A model generated the notes under the pieces. That model did no database searches. It was given only the letters and a program-made list of their open reading frames with translations, and was not told the origin of the DNA. 64,000 nucleotides of DNA. It comes from CBFFRJ01 sp051486985. Its GTDB lineage: Bacteria; Pseudomonadota; Gammaproteobacteria; Enterobacterales; Enterobacteriaceae. The stretch covers positions 124,001 to 188,000 of the forward strand of contig NZ_JAHVDV010000002.1 of assembly GCF_051486985.1 (NCBI RefSeq), read 5' to 3'. Position numbers and translations under genes: made by a program. This document shows positions 53,839 to 63,425 of this stretch, piece after piece. Each line of letters begins with the position of its first letter. The stretch's first letter is position 1.

Positions 53839-55041
53839 TCAGGCGGTCAGACGGCTCGCGTCCTGCGCGATGACCAGTTCTTCGTTAGTCGGGATAACGA
53901 CAGCCGGACGAGTGCCTTCTTTGTTGATGAAACCGGATTTGCCGAAACGGGCAGCCAGGTTACGTTCGTGATCAACTTCGAAGCCGAGAACGCCCAGTTT
54001 ACCCAGGGACAGTTCACGAACCATTGCTGCGTTCTCACCGATACCACCGGTGAAGACGATACCGTCCAGACGGCCTTCCATCAGCGCCGCGTAGGAACCG
54101 ATGTACTTGGCGAGACGGTGACAGTAAACGTCCATAGCACGTTTAGCGTCTGCTTTATCCTGGTAGTTATCTTCTACATAACGGCAGTCGCTGGTGACTT
54201 CGGTCAGACCCAGCAGGCCAGACTCTTTGGTCAGCATTTTGTTGATAGCTTCAACGCTCATGCCCAGGGTGTCGTGCAGGAAGAAAATGATCGCCGGATC
54301 CAGGTCACCGGTGCGGGTGCCCATAACCAGCCCTTCCAGCGGGGTCAGACCCATAGAAGTATCAACACATTCACCGTTACGGATAGCAGAAACAGAACCA
54401 CCGTTACCCAGATGACAGGTAATGATGTTCAGTTCGTTAACCGGCTTGTTCAGCATTTTCGCGGCTTCTTGTGTCACGTAGTAGTGGCTGGTGCCGTGGA
54501 AACCGTAGCGACGGATGCCGTGCTCTTTGTACAGGCTGTACGGCAGAGCATAGAGGTAAGATTCTTCCGGCATGGTCTGATGGAACGCGGTGTCGAACAC
54601 GGCAACGTTCTTGTCTTTCAGATTCGGGAAGGATTTAAGCGCTTCAGCGATACCGATAAGGTGGGCCGGGTTGTGCAGCGGAGCAAACGGTGCTGCATCT
54701 TTAATACCCTGAATAACCGTCTCGTCGATAACAACAGAGCGGGTGTATTTTTCGCCGCCGTGCACGATACGGTGACCGATCGCGGTGAGCTGTGCGGACA
54801 GTTCTGGTTTTTGTGCCAGAATAGTATTAACAATAAAGTTCAGCGCTTCGCTGTGAGCGGCACCTGCACCTAAAGCCGCTTCCTGTTTACCACCGTCAAT
54901 TTTCCACTTGATGCGTGCTTCAGGAAGATGGAAACATTCGGCTAAACCAGAAAGGAACTCTTCACCGTTAGCGGCATCGATGATGGCGAATTTCAGTGAG
55001 GAGCTACCGCAGTTCAGAACCAGTACTAACTTACTCGACAT
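53839..55041 (-). CDS. ackA: Acetate kinase
   Basis: AckA converts acetyl phosphate and ADP to acetate and ATP. The 400-residue ASKHA-fold kinase opens with VLVLNCGSSSLKF, and has HRIVHGGEKYTRS, RYGFHGTSHYYV and LGNGGSVSAI. The length matches E. coli. It is the first gene of ackA-pta. A long open frame antisense to it (53527-54873) is a coding shadow. Confidence 0.97.
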   Translation of the reverse strand: MSSKLVLVLNCGSSSLKFAIIDAANGEEFLSGLAECFHLPEARIKWKIDGGKQEAALGAGAAHSEALNFIVNTILAQKPELSAQLTAIGHRIVHGGEKYTRSVVIDETVIQGIKDAAPFAPLHNPAHLIGIAEALKSFPNLKDKNVAVFDTAFHQTMPEESYLYALPYSLYKEHGIRRYGFHGTSHYYVTQEAAKMLNKPVNELNIITCHLGNGGSVSAIRNGECVDTSMGLTPLEGLVMGTRTGDLDPAIIFFLHDTLGMSVEAINKMLTKESGLLGLTEVTSDCRYVEDNYQDKADAKRAMDVYCHRLAKYIGSYAALMEGRLDGIVFTGGIGENAAMVRELSLGKLGVLGFEVDHERNLAARFGKSGFINKEGTRPAVVIPTNEELVIAQDASRLTA

Positions 55042-55376
55042 GGAAGTACCTATTTATGATACGTGGCTAAAAAAACGTCAGTGAGTCTCTCAGCGTAGCG
55101 CATGATGAGGCTGACATTTATGATTAACATCATGCCCGAGCAACTTTCTGGCATGATGAAAGAATACTTATGATTTTATGCCATTTTGCTCAAATTACCG
55201 ACAGTGGCATAATAGGCACAAATTTGACGATTGGCGTGACCTCGTCTATGGCCCACTAAGGCCGGCACAGGATACCTGATACGCAGTCCAATTGACAAAA
55301 AATTTTAACGTTGTCATAGACAGTTGTTGTTTTGCACAATTTTTTTAATTTTTATATGTGAAGTTGAGGTAAAGCC
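55042..55376. promoter_or_regulatory. Divergent ackA-yfbV promoter region
   Basis: These 335 bp hold no gene. The DNA is AT-rich, particularly near 55300-55360. It must carry the ackA promoter (minus strand) and the yfbV promoter (plus strand). No operator was assigned with confidence. Confidence 0.5.
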
Positions 55377-55832
55377 ATGTCCAATTCCGAAAAGCACCCG
55401 GTCAGTTTTTTTGGACTGTTTCGCCGGGGACAGCAGTATTCAAAAACCTGGCCTATGGATAAACGCCTCGCCCCGATTTTTGTTGAGAGTCGTGTCATTC
55501 GCGCCACCCGCTATGCCATTCGGTTTATGCCGCCGGTCGCGGTGTTTACGCTATGCTGGCAGATTGCTCTCGGTGGGCAGCTCGGCCCCGCCATCGCCAC
55601 GGCCCTTTTTGCACTGAGTCTGCCGATGCAGGGCCTGTGGTGGTTGGGTAAGCGCTCCGTCACGCCGCTGCCTCCCTCTGTTTTACAGTGGTTTTATGAG
55701 GTAAGAGGCAAACTGCAGGAGGCGGGGCAGGCGCTCTCGCCTGTCGAAGGTAAGCCGGACTATCAGGCGTTAGCTGACACGCTTAAGCGCGCCTTCAAAC
55801 AACTGGATAAAACTTTCCTGGATGATTTGTAA
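55377..55832 (+). CDS. yfbV: YfbV family inner-membrane protein
   Basis: The 151-residue protein matches E. coli YfbV (UPF0208), an inner-membrane protein linked to chromosome macrodomain organisation. Two transmembrane segments lie at about 47-90 (IRFMPPVAVFTLCWQIAL and ALFALSLPMQGLWWLG). The N-terminus SFFGLFRRGQQYSKTWP and a C-terminal helical tail are conserved. It is divergent from ackA. Confidence 0.92.
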   Translation: MSNSEKHPVSFFGLFRRGQQYSKTWPMDKRLAPIFVESRVIRATRYAIRFMPPVAVFTLCWQIALGGQLGPAIATALFALSLPMQGLWWLGKRSVTPLPPSVLQWFYEVRGKLQEAGQALSPVEGKPDYQALADTLKRAFKQLDKTFLDDL

Positions 55833-55851
55833 TTGACCCCGGAATACGCAT

Positions 55852-55889
55852 ATAAAAGAAGGCACATAATTTATGTGCCTCTTTTTTAT
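55852..55889 (+). terminator. Rho-independent terminator after yfbV
   Basis: AGGCACATAA (55860-55869) pairs with TTATGTGCCT (55871-55880), followed by CTTTTTTATT. Confidence 0.88.
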
Positions 55890-55917
55890 TGCACCGATGT
55901 GCCACAGGAGCAGAACG

Positions 55918-56412
55918 ATGGAAATGACCAATGCCCAACGACTGATTTTATCCAATCAGTACAAAATGATGACGATGATGGATCCTGCCAATGCAGAGCG
56001 TTACCGTCGTCTGCAGACCATTATTGAGCGTGGTTATGGTTTGCAGATGCGTGAACTGGACAGAGAGTTCGGTGAGCTGAAGGAAGAAACCTGTCGCATC
56101 GTCATCGACATCATGGAGATGTACCATGCTCTGCATGTCTCCTGGGCCAACCTGAAGGATGCACAGGCCATTGATGAACGCCGCGTGACCTTCTTAGGCT
56201 TTGATGCCGCAACGGAAGCGCGTTATCTGGGCTATGTGCGTTTTATGGTTAACGTCGAAGGGCGTTATACCCACTTTGATGCAGGCACGCACGGTTTCAA
56301 TGCGCAAACGCCAATGTGGGAAAAATATCAGCGCATGCTCAGTGTGTGGCACTCCTGCCCGCGTCAGTATCATCTGAGCGCCAATGAGATTAATCAGATC
56401 AGTAATGCTTAA
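55918..56412 (+). CDS. yfbU: YfbU family protein
   Basis: The 164-residue protein is nearly identical to E. coli YfbU. Over-expression of YfbU is reported to be toxic in E. coli; its molecular role is unclear. The ATG at 55918 has CAGGAG upstream and matches the family start MEMTNAQRLILSNQYKMM. The rest is helical and acidic, and the C-terminus (HFDAGTHGFNAQTPMWEKYQ) is very conserved. hxpA starts 10 bases later. Confidence 0.93.
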   Translation: MEMTNAQRLILSNQYKMMTMMDPANAERYRRLQTIIERGYGLQMRELDREFGELKEETCRIVIDIMEMYHALHVSWANLKDAQAIDERRVTFLGFDAATEARYLGYVRFMVNVEGRYTHFDAGTHGFNAQTPMWEKYQRMLSVWHSCPRQYHLSANEINQISNA

Positions 56413-56422
56413 GGAGCGACAC

Positions 56423-57082
56423 GTGCAGTGCAAAGGATTTCTTTTTGACCTCGATGGCACGCTGGTGAATTCTCTGCCGGTTGTGGAACGTTCATGGTGT
56501 GAATGGGCCGACCGCTTTGGTATTGCCCATGACGAGGTGCTCAATTTTATTCATGGCAAACAGGCCATCACCTCGTTACGCCACTTCATGCCTGGCAAAA
56601 CCGAAGCCGATATCCAGGAGGAGTTTACCCGCCTGGAAGCGATCGAGGCCAAAGATACCGATGGCATTGTCGCCTTACCGGGTGCCGTTGAGCTGCTTAA
56701 TCATCTAAACGACCTCGGGATCCCCTGGGCGATAGTGACCTCCGGTTCTGTTCCTGTTGCCCATGCACGTCATCGTGCTGCTGGCCTGCCGATGCCGGAG
56801 GTATTTGTAACGGCAGAGCAGGTGGCGCGTGGGAAACCCGAACCCGACGCATATCTGCTGGGCGCAAAGTTGCTTGGTCTGACACCGGAATCGTGTGTGG
56901 TGGTGGAAGATGCGTCCGCTGGCGTACTGTCGGGTCTTGCGGCTAACTGCCATGTTATTGCGGTGAATGTGCCTGCGGATTCGCCACGGCTTGATGAAGT
57001 CGATTTTGTCCTGACCAGACTGGATGAGGTTACGGTGGGCAAACGAGACGACGGTTCGGCAGTGGTCACCCGAAAAGCATGA
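56423..57082 (+). CDS. hxpA: HAD-family sugar phosphatase HxpA/YfbT
   Basis: A 219-residue haloacid-dehalogenase phosphatase with motif I FLFDLDGTL, motif II VTSGS, and motif III/IV GKPEPDAYLLGA and VVEDASAGVLSG. E. coli YfbT acts on small sugar phosphates. The GTG at 56423 is six bases after AAGGAG, inside the end of the yfbU transcript; the longer frame to 56384 overlaps yfbU and is unsupported. A terminator follows. Confidence 0.92.
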   Translation: MQCKGFLFDLDGTLVNSLPVVERSWCEWADRFGIAHDEVLNFIHGKQAITSLRHFMPGKTEADIQEEFTRLEAIEAKDTDGIVALPGAVELLNHLNDLGIPWAIVTSGSVPVAHARHRAAGLPMPEVFVTAEQVARGKPEPDAYLLGAKLLGLTPESCVVVEDASAGVLSGLAANCHVIAVNVPADSPRLDEVDFVLTRLDEVTVGKRDDGSAVVTRKA

Positions 57083-57090
57083 GACATGAT

Positions 57091-57118
57091 TTAGCCCCGC
57101 ACCGTCGGGGCTTTTTTA
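57091..57118 (+). terminator. Rho-independent terminator after hxpA
   Basis: AGCCCCG (57093-57099) pairs with CGGGGCT (57106-57112), followed by TTTTTAT. Confidence 0.9.
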
Positions 57119-57157
57119 TGGCATGATTTATCTCCCCATTTAAAACAAGGAAATGTT

Positions 57158-58990
57158 GTGAACGGTGAGTTGATTTGGGTTCTGTGCCTGCTGGCGATTG
57201 CAGTCGTGCTTTTTGCGACGGGTAAGGTTCGAATGGATGCCGTGGCGTTGCTCGTTATCGTGGCCTTCATCCTCAGTGGAACCCTGACAATGACGGAAGC
57301 CCTGTCCGGGTTTAGCGATCCCAACGTCATTCTGATTGGCGCACTGTTTATTATCGGCGAGGGGCTGGTTCGTACCGGGGTGGCAACCAGTATGGGGGCC
57401 TGGCTGATGAAGATGGCCGGCAGCAGTGAGATCAAAATGCTGGTGCTGCTAATGCTTACCGTTGCGGGGCTTGGCGCCTTTATGAGCTCAACCGGCGTGG
57501 TGGCTATCTTTATCCCGGTGGTACTGAGCGTCTCGATGCGCATGCAAATCTCACCGTCACGCTTAATGATGCCGCTCAGCTTCGCCGGACTTATCAGCGG
57601 TATGATGACGCTGGTGGCGACGCCACCGAATCTGGTGATTAACAGTGAACTCCTGCGTGAAGGTCTTGAGGGGTTTAGCTTTTTCAGCGTGACACCGCTC
57701 GGGCTGGTCATCCTCGTGACAGGCATCCTTTATATGCTGCTGATGCGCGTTATGCTCAAAGGCGAAAAAGAAGAGCATCAACGCGATAGCTGGAAGCGTC
57801 GAACCTTTCGCGATCTCATTAAGGAGTATCACCTCACCGGACGAGCCCGCCGTCTTGCTATTCGCCCGGGATCGCCGTTAATCGGGCAGCGCCTGGACGA
57901 CCTTAAACTGCGCGAACGCTACGGCGCTAACGTCATTGGCCTGGAACGCTGGCGACGCTTTCGCCGGGTAATAGTCAACGTCACCGGCGGGTCGGAATTC
58001 CGTGCAAGAGACGTGTTGCTCATTGACATGTCTGCGGCCGATGTTGATTTACGCCAGTTTTGTGGGGAACAGTTGCTCGAGCCGATGATCCTGCGTGGTG
58101 ACTATTTTTCCGACCAGGCGCTGGATGTGGGCATGGCCGAAGTTTCACCGATGCCGGAATCAGAAATGCTCGGTAAGACCATCCGGGAAATTGGGTTTCG
58201 TAGTCGCTATGGCATTAACGTGGTGGGATTCAAGCGTGATGGTGTAGCCATGTCAGGTGTCGTGGTGGATGAGCCACTGCAGTTGGGTGATATTATGCTG
58301 GTGGTCGGCAACTGGAAACTCATCCGCCAGATGAGCCAGAACGGGCGCGATTTTCTGGTGCTGAATATGCCTGTTGAAGAGAGCGCCGTGTCGCCCGCGC
58401 ACAGCCAGGCACCTCACGCCGTCTTTTGTCTGGTGCTGATGGTCGCTCTGATGCTGACCGACGAAATCCCCAATCCTGTTGCGGCGATTGTAGCCTGCCT
58501 GCTGATGGGGAAATTTCGCTGTATAGATGCCGAGAGTGCTTATAAAGCTATCCACTGGCCCAGCATTATTTTAATTGTAGGAATGATGCCTTTTGCACTG
58601 GCATTACAAAAGACAGGCGGCGTTGATTTAGTGGTTAAAGGTCTGCTGGAGTTTGGTGGCGGCTACGGCCCTTATATGATGCTCTTTTGTCTGTTTGCGA
58701 TGTGTTCAGCCATCGGGTTGTTTATCTCCAATACGGCGACGGCGGTGTTAATGGCGCCGATTGCGCTGGCCACAGCAAAATCAATGGCGGTTTCGCCTTA
58801 TCCATTTGCGATGGTGGTAGCCATGGCGGCGTCGGCGGCATTTATGACTCCCGTCTCTTCACCTGTTAACACGCTTGTGCTGGGGCCAGGCCATTACCGG
58901 TTCAGTGATTTTGTAAAAATCGGTGTGCCTTTCACCTTCCTGGTGATGGTGGTGTGTGTGGTAATGATCCCGGTGCTGTTTCCGTTCTGA
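57158..58990 (+). CDS. yfbS: Putative anion transporter YfbS (DASS/SLC13 type)
   Basis: YfbS is a 610-residue inner-membrane protein of the divalent anion:sodium symporter group. Two transmembrane halves flank two cytoplasmic RCK_C (TrkA-C) domains at about residues 220-400 (RPGSPLIGQRLDDL; RSRYGINVVGFKRDG). The family motif SNTATAVLMAPIA and SSPVNTLVLGP are present in the second half. It starts at a GTG after AAGGAAATG, as in E. coli. The substrate is not established. Confidence 0.92.
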   Translation: MNGELIWVLCLLAIAVVLFATGKVRMDAVALLVIVAFILSGTLTMTEALSGFSDPNVILIGALFIIGEGLVRTGVATSMGAWLMKMAGSSEIKMLVLLMLTVAGLGAFMSSTGVVAIFIPVVLSVSMRMQISPSRLMMPLSFAGLISGMMTLVATPPNLVINSELLREGLEGFSFFSVTPLGLVILVTGILYMLLMRVMLKGEKEEHQRDSWKRRTFRDLIKEYHLTGRARRLAIRPGSPLIGQRLDDLKLRERYGANVIGLERWRRFRRVIVNVTGGSEFRARDVLLIDMSAADVDLRQFCGEQLLEPMILRGDYFSDQALDVGMAEVSPMPESEMLGKTIREIGFRSRYGINVVGFKRDGVAMSGVVVDEPLQLGDIMLVVGNWKLIRQMSQNGRDFLVLNMPVEESAVSPAHSQAPHAVFCLVLMVALMLTDEIPNPVAAIVACLLMGKFRCIDAESAYKAIHWPSIILIVGMMPFALALQKTGGVDLVVKGLLEFGGGYGPYMMLFCLFAMCSAIGLFISNTATAVLMAPIALATAKSMAVSPYPFAMVVAMAASAAFMTPVSSPVNTLVLGPGHYRFSDFVKIGVPFTFLVMVVCVVMIPVLFPF

Positions 58991-58994
58991 CAGG

Positions 58995-59019
58995 CTTCCC
59001 TCCCCGGCAGAGAGGGAAG
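58995..59019. terminator. Hairpin between yfbS and yfbR
   Basis: CTTCCCTC (58995-59002) pairs with GAGGGAAG (59012-59019) between the convergent genes. The T run is weak on both strands. Confidence 0.5.
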
Positions 59020-59029
59020 AAAAGGGCAG

Positions 59030-59629
59030 TTACAGGGGCGAATCCTGACTTATTTCATCCAGTGACAGGTGGAAGCTGGGTACAAAGACCTGCATGAAAT
59101 AGTCCATTTCCTGGGTACGTCTGGCCTCAAGGGTCTTTTCAAGACGAGTTTTGGCCAGGCGAAACTCATTATTTCCCGCAGACATCTCTTCCAGGCATTT
59201 CAGATACGCGCACAGGGCATCTGCCTGTTTCACAATCGCTTTCTCTTCAGCACTGTATTGATGCTCATCGATAAGCGGAGAGAAGATATCGCGAAGCTCC
59301 TCAGGCACCATATCAACCAGTTTTTGTTGAGCAATTTTCTCTATGGCTTTGTATTCCTGAGCGATTTGCGAATTGAAGTATTTTACAGGTGTCGGTAAAT
59401 CGCCGGTAAGCACTTCAGAGGCATCATGGTACATCGCCAGCAACGCAATACGTTCCGGGTTCACTGTCCCACCGAATTTGCGGTTTTTGATGGCTGCCAG
59501 GGCATGCGCCACCATCGCAACCTGCAGGCTGTGCTCGGAGACGTTCTCCGTCCTGACGTTACGCATTAAAGGCCAGCGGTTGATAAGTTTAAGGCGAGAT
59601 AAATGTGCGAAGAAATGACTCTGACTCAT
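59030..59629 (-). CDS. yfbR: 5'-deoxynucleotidase YfbR
   Basis: YfbR removes phosphate from deoxynucleoside 5'-monophosphates. It is an HD-domain protein of 199 residues. Metal-binding residues lie in SEHSLQVAMVAHAL and MYHDASEVLTGDLPTPVKY. The ATG at 59629 matches the E. coli start; the frame continues to 59692 without support. It lies downstream of alaA on the same strand. Confidence 0.95.
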   Translation of the reverse strand: MSQSHFFAHLSRLKLINRWPLMRNVRTENVSEHSLQVAMVAHALAAIKNRKFGGTVNPERIALLAMYHDASEVLTGDLPTPVKYFNSQIAQEYKAIEKIAQQKLVDMVPEELRDIFSPLIDEHQYSAEEKAIVKQADALCAYLKCLEEMSAGNNEFRLAKTRLEKTLEARRTQEMDYFMQVFVPSFHLSLDEISQDSPL

Positions 59630-59677
59630 AAGTGACCTTGTCTGTAACTGCGACGGTGGGTCATTGTGCGCAGACCT

Positions 59678-59703
59678 GGGGGGAAGATGCAAATCCTCCC
59701 CCC
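59678..59703 (-). terminator. GC-rich hairpin between alaA and yfbR
   Basis: A run of G residues (59678-59683) and TCCTCCCCCC (59694-59703) can pair on either strand. It lies in the short gap after alaA and probably dampens readthrough into yfbR. Confidence 0.45.
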
Positions 59704-59710
59704 GACACGA

Positions 59711-60925
59711 TTACTGGTGGTAACCGGACAAGAAACGACCGAAACGGGTAATAGACATTTCCAAATCGTCCACGCGCGGTAAGGTCACGATGCGCACATG
59801 GTCAGGCCAGGGCCAGTTAAAGGCGGTGCCCTGTACCAGCAACACTTTTTCCTGCAGCAGGAAATCCAGAACCATCTTTTGATCGTCGTGGATAGAAAAG
59901 CGTTTCGCGTCAATTTTCGGGAACATATAAAGCGCGCCCTGAGGCTTAACGCAGGAGACGCCCGGGATCTCATTGAGCAGTTCCCAGGCACGATTGCGCT
60001 GCTCATAAAGACGTCCGCCCGGTACAATAAATTCGCTGATGCTCTGGTAACCGCCGATAGCGGTCTGAATCGCATGCTGCGCAGGAACGTTGGCGCACAG
60101 TCTCATGGAGGCCAGCATCTCCAGACCTTCAATATAGCCTTTTGCATGCTTCTTCGGCCCGCTCAGTACCATCCAGCCCTGACGGAAGCCCGCCACACGA
60201 TAGGTCTTGGACAGACCGTTGAAAGTGATGGTGAACAGATCCGGTGCCAGTGCCGCAATGGAGTGGTGCTCGGCATCATCGTAGAGAATTTTGTCGTAAA
60301 TTTCGTCGGCAAAAATAATCAGATTATGCTGGCGCGCAATCTCCACAATCTCCATCAACAGCGCTTTCGAATAAACCGCACCGGTGGGGTTGTTGGGGTT
60401 GATGATGACGATACCGCGGGTACGCGGCGTGATTTTTGCGCGAATGTCGTCGAGATCCGGGAACCAGCCCGCAGACTCATCACAAAGGTAATGCACCGCT
60501 TTTCCGCTGGACAGCGAGACTGCGGCAGTCCAGAGCGGGTAATCCGGAGCCGGAACCAGCATTTCATCGCCGCTATTTAGCAGAGCCTGCATCGACTGTA
60601 CGATAAGTTCGGACACGCCATTGCCAATATAAATGTCTTCAACCGTGACATCCCGCATGCCGCGCGCCTGATAGTGCTGCATGATGGCTTTGCGTGCAGA
60701 ATAAAGGCCTTTCGAATCGCAATACCCCTGCGCCGTGGGCAAATTACGAATCACATCAACCAGAATCTCATCCGGCGCATCGAAGCCGAAGGGGGCGGGG
60801 TTGCCAATATTTAACTTAAGTACTTTATTGCCTTCTTCTTCAAGGCGCTTAGCCTCTTTAAGTACCGGCCCACGAATGTCGTAACAGACGTTATCTAATT
60901 TGCTGGATTTTTCAATGGAGGACAT
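59711..60925 (-). CDS. alaA: Glutamate-pyruvate aminotransferase AlaA
   Basis: AlaA (YfbQ) makes alanine from pyruvate and glutamate. The 404-residue class I aminotransferase has the PLP lysine in TFNGLSKTYRVAGFRQGW, the NPNNPTGAVYSK motif and DYPLWTAAV. It is one residue shorter than E. coli AlaA. It is divergent from lrhA across a long gene-free region. Confidence 0.95.
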   Translation of the reverse strand: MSSIEKSSKLDNVCYDIRGPVLKEAKRLEEEGNKVLKLNIGNPAPFGFDAPDEILVDVIRNLPTAQGYCDSKGLYSARKAIMQHYQARGMRDVTVEDIYIGNGVSELIVQSMQALLNSGDEMLVPAPDYPLWTAAVSLSSGKAVHYLCDESAGWFPDLDDIRAKITPRTRGIVIINPNNPTGAVYSKALLMEIVEIARQHNLIIFADEIYDKILYDDAEHHSIAALAPDLFTITFNGLSKTYRVAGFRQGWMVLSGPKKHAKGYIEGLEMLASMRLCANVPAQHAIQTAIGGYQSISEFIVPGGRLYEQRNRAWELLNEIPGVSCVKPQGALYMFPKIDAKRFSIHDDQKMVLDFLLQEKVLLVQGTAFNWPWPDHVRIVTLPRVDDLEMSITRFGRFLSGYHQ

Positions 60926-61865
60926 GAACGTTGAACCTTTTAGCTATGGATGCCACTCCCTGCCGTGGAAGTCAGCACGGAATAATGTACTCCCACAACG
61001 GCTCGTTTTGAAGGGTTGGCAGGAGAAGATTTTGCCTTAACCACATCACATTTAACGATTTTTACACTGGAATTATTGCCAAAATCTCTATCTTTTCAGG
61101 GTAAAACACTATAATTCAGTGATTATATTTACTATCCCAATTTTGTTGCGAATTTTATGCTAAAAAGAAGTCCCCAGGCAGCGTGGGGGAAAACTGGCGA
61201 TAATCTCATCAGTCTTATAAACCTTCATCAGGACGATGAAAATCATGGACCCGGAAGAAATTATCAACGGTAATCGACTAAACTGTAAGAGCATTGTTAA
61301 GTATTATTTATACATAGGGCTATTTCCCTTTTTGTATATTTAATATTGAGAATGGTTACGATCAATAACAGTAATATTAATAAGATTAAGTAGCTCGCGA
61401 GTTAATGTTATGCTTCAGATTAATCGCAATAGGACTTATAAATATAAGGGTTTTAGGTTAAACTGCCGTTCGAAATGGTGCACATGAGAGTCCCCGCTTG
61501 CTTTGTGGACTATTTCTGCCTGTCCGTTGTCTGTTATTACAAGTTTTAACTCCCGGTTAGCCATATGTATGGGCTGTATATGAGACATCCGTTATCTACA
61601 GTCGATATTGTTGCAAAAAAATGCTTTTCCCTTAAAAGGATTAACATGTATTCGTATGGTTTATATATTCAAAAAGAAGGGAGTCGTAAATAACGACGCG
61701 ACGTTCGCCTGGGATCACATGGCGAACTATAAGCACCAGAACTTTCAGTCAGGTTGACCAGGCTATAACTCTGCTGGATGCACATTTTAAAGGGAATTGC
61801 TTAAATCTTACGCGCACAGCATAAACCCGGGTAACTCCGAGTGAGGAACCCGTAAGTGAAAAATT
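60926..61865. promoter_or_regulatory. Long alaA-lrhA intergenic region
   Basis: About 940 bp carry no recognised gene. The left end must hold the alaA promoter on the minus strand. From about 61060 to 61640 the DNA is very AT-rich. E. coli has a similar long untranslated lrhA leader that is a target of small RNAs (from memory). A possible 35-codon frame is listed separately. No operator was assigned. Confidence 0.5.
61236..61343 (+). CDS. Possible 35-residue small protein upstream of lrhA
   Basis: An ATG at 61236, with AGGAC directly upstream, opens 35 codons ending at TAA 61343. The product begins MKIMDPEEIINGNRL and ends in a hydrophobic, aromatic tail (YYLYIGLFPFLYI) that could enter a membrane. 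AGG, CTA, ATA and GGG-type codon use is poor. There is no known family, so it may be chance in AT-rich DNA. Confidence 0.2.
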   Translation: MKIMDPEEIINGNRLNCKSIVKYYLYIGLFPFLYI

Positions 61866-62804
61866 ATGATAAATGCAAATCGTCCGATACTGAATCTCGA
61901 CCTCGATCTGCTGAGAACCTTCGTTGCGGTCGCTGATTTGAACACGTTCGCTGCGGCAGCCGCTGCGGTTTGTCGCACCCAGTCTGCGGTCAGTCAACAA
62001 ATGCAGAGGCTGGAGCAGTTGGTTGGAAAAGAGCTTTTCGCCCGTCACGGTCGTAATAAGCTTCTCACCGAACACGGCATTCAGTTACTGGGCTACGCCA
62101 GAAAAATTTTACGCTTTAATGATGAAGCATGTACCTCGCTGATGTTTAGCAATTTACAGGGGGGGCTTACGATTGGCGCGTCTGATGAATCGGCCGATAC
62201 CATCCTGCCGTTCCTGCTCAACCGTATAAGTTCGGTTTACCCAAAGCTGGCGTTAGATGTTCGTGTAAAACGTAACCCTTTCGCCGGGGAAAGGTTGCAG
62301 GAAGACGATGTTGATTTGATTGTGACCACCCACCGATCAGGCCTGGAGAACTGCCTGACACTGAGGACGTCTCCAACCCACTGGTATTGCGCGGCTGATT
62401 TTATGCTGCAAAAAGGCGAGGCGGTACCTCTGGTGCTGCTCGATGAACCCAGTCCGTTTCGCGAGCTCATCCTTAACGCGCTGAACGCCGCTGACGTTGC
62501 CTGGCGCATTGCTTATGTTGCTTCGACTTTGTCAGCGGTCAAAGCCGCCGTAAAGGCAGGGTTGGGCGTCACGGCACGACCTGTTGAGATGATGAGTCCC
62601 GATCTGCGAGTGCTTGGCAATACGGAGGGATTACCCGCGCTTCCTGAAACCGAATATGTGCTCTGCGTCAACGCCCGTAGCCAGAATAAACTGGCGCAGG
62701 TCATTTTCCAGGCGATGGAGCACTACCAGAATCCGTGGCAGTATGGCACGCGTGCCACCGAAGGAGGAGGCGACTCGCTGGTCGCGGAGGATGATTTTGG
62801 CTGA
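61866..62804 (+). CDS. lrhA: LysR-family regulator LrhA
   Basis: LrhA represses flhDC (flagella), fimbriae and RpoS translation in E. coli. The 312-residue LysR-type protein has an N-terminal helix-turn-helix (about 13-60: LDLDLLRTFVAVADLNTFAAAA, QSAVSQQMQRLE) and a substrate-binding C-terminal domain (LTIGASDESADTILP). The DNA-binding half is almost identical to E. coli; the C-terminal 60 residues have drifted most. A long leader precedes it. Confidence 0.95.
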   Translation: MINANRPILNLDLDLLRTFVAVADLNTFAAAAAAVCRTQSAVSQQMQRLEQLVGKELFARHGRNKLLTEHGIQLLGYARKILRFNDEACTSLMFSNLQGGLTIGASDESADTILPFLLNRISSVYPKLALDVRVKRNPFAGERLQEDDVDLIVTTHRSGLENCLTLRTSPTHWYCAADFMLQKGEAVPLVLLDEPSPFRELILNALNAADVAWRIAYVASTLSAVKAAVKAGLGVTARPVEMMSPDLRVLGNTEGLPALPETEYVLCVNARSQNKLAQVIFQAMEHYQNPWQYGTRATEGGGDSLVAEDDFG

Positions 62805-63425
62805 CAGGCACGGCAAAAACTGGTAACAAATTGTAAATGCAAAAATGGACCGCTGATGGAAAAAAGCAAGTCATCGGTTCATTTTTGACACCAATGCTTA
62901 TGGATGAGCGAAATGAAAATTATAAAATGCTGCTATATCAACAGATTAACAATCTTTCCTCCACAATTCCCCTTCATGTTCTATAGTTTTTAGTGATACT
63001 GCGGCATGTTAAAAATCAGGCTATTTTGTTGCCGTTTTTAGTGATGAATTAACAAAAGCGTGTCTCAGATCAAGAAAATACTCCCACAGAGGGGGAGGAA
63101 TCCGTGCAAAATCCTGTCAAAATAAGAGGGTAATTTTTGTAAAACCTCACAACGGACACGATTCAACACCCTAAAAGATCATGGGCTTCGTCGAGGTTGA
63201 ATAAGAAAACGGCATTTAATGTTAATGAGTTGCTGCCGATGTAAACTAATGTGAGGAAACTTTTGTTAAAGTTGACAAAAGGTTATAGAAAGGAGTAAAA
63301 CCCACATCGTTTGGCTGACTTGTCAAATTCTTACTTAACGTGTGGTTTTATTCCTCCCCATGAATCGATGTAGCGCCATCTGCCGAAAAGAGCAGAGTAG
63401 TAAGCGCTACCTTTTGAGCTAAGCA
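62805..63425 (+). promoter_or_regulatory. nuo operon promoter and leader region
   Basis: These 621 bp between lrhA and nuoA contain no recognised gene. E. coli has a similarly long nuo promoter region controlled by FNR, NarL, ArcA and Fis (from memory). AT-rich DNA at 62880-63060 and a leader rich in purines up to 63300 are visible. A 26-codon frame at 62913 is weak and not called. Confidence 0.55.

Noticed and set aside
53527..54873. 448-codon open frame antisense to ackA and the ERIC
   Set aside because: It mirrors a highly conserved gene in a GC-rich codon pattern and runs through the ERIC. Its protein has no family features, so it is a coding shadow.
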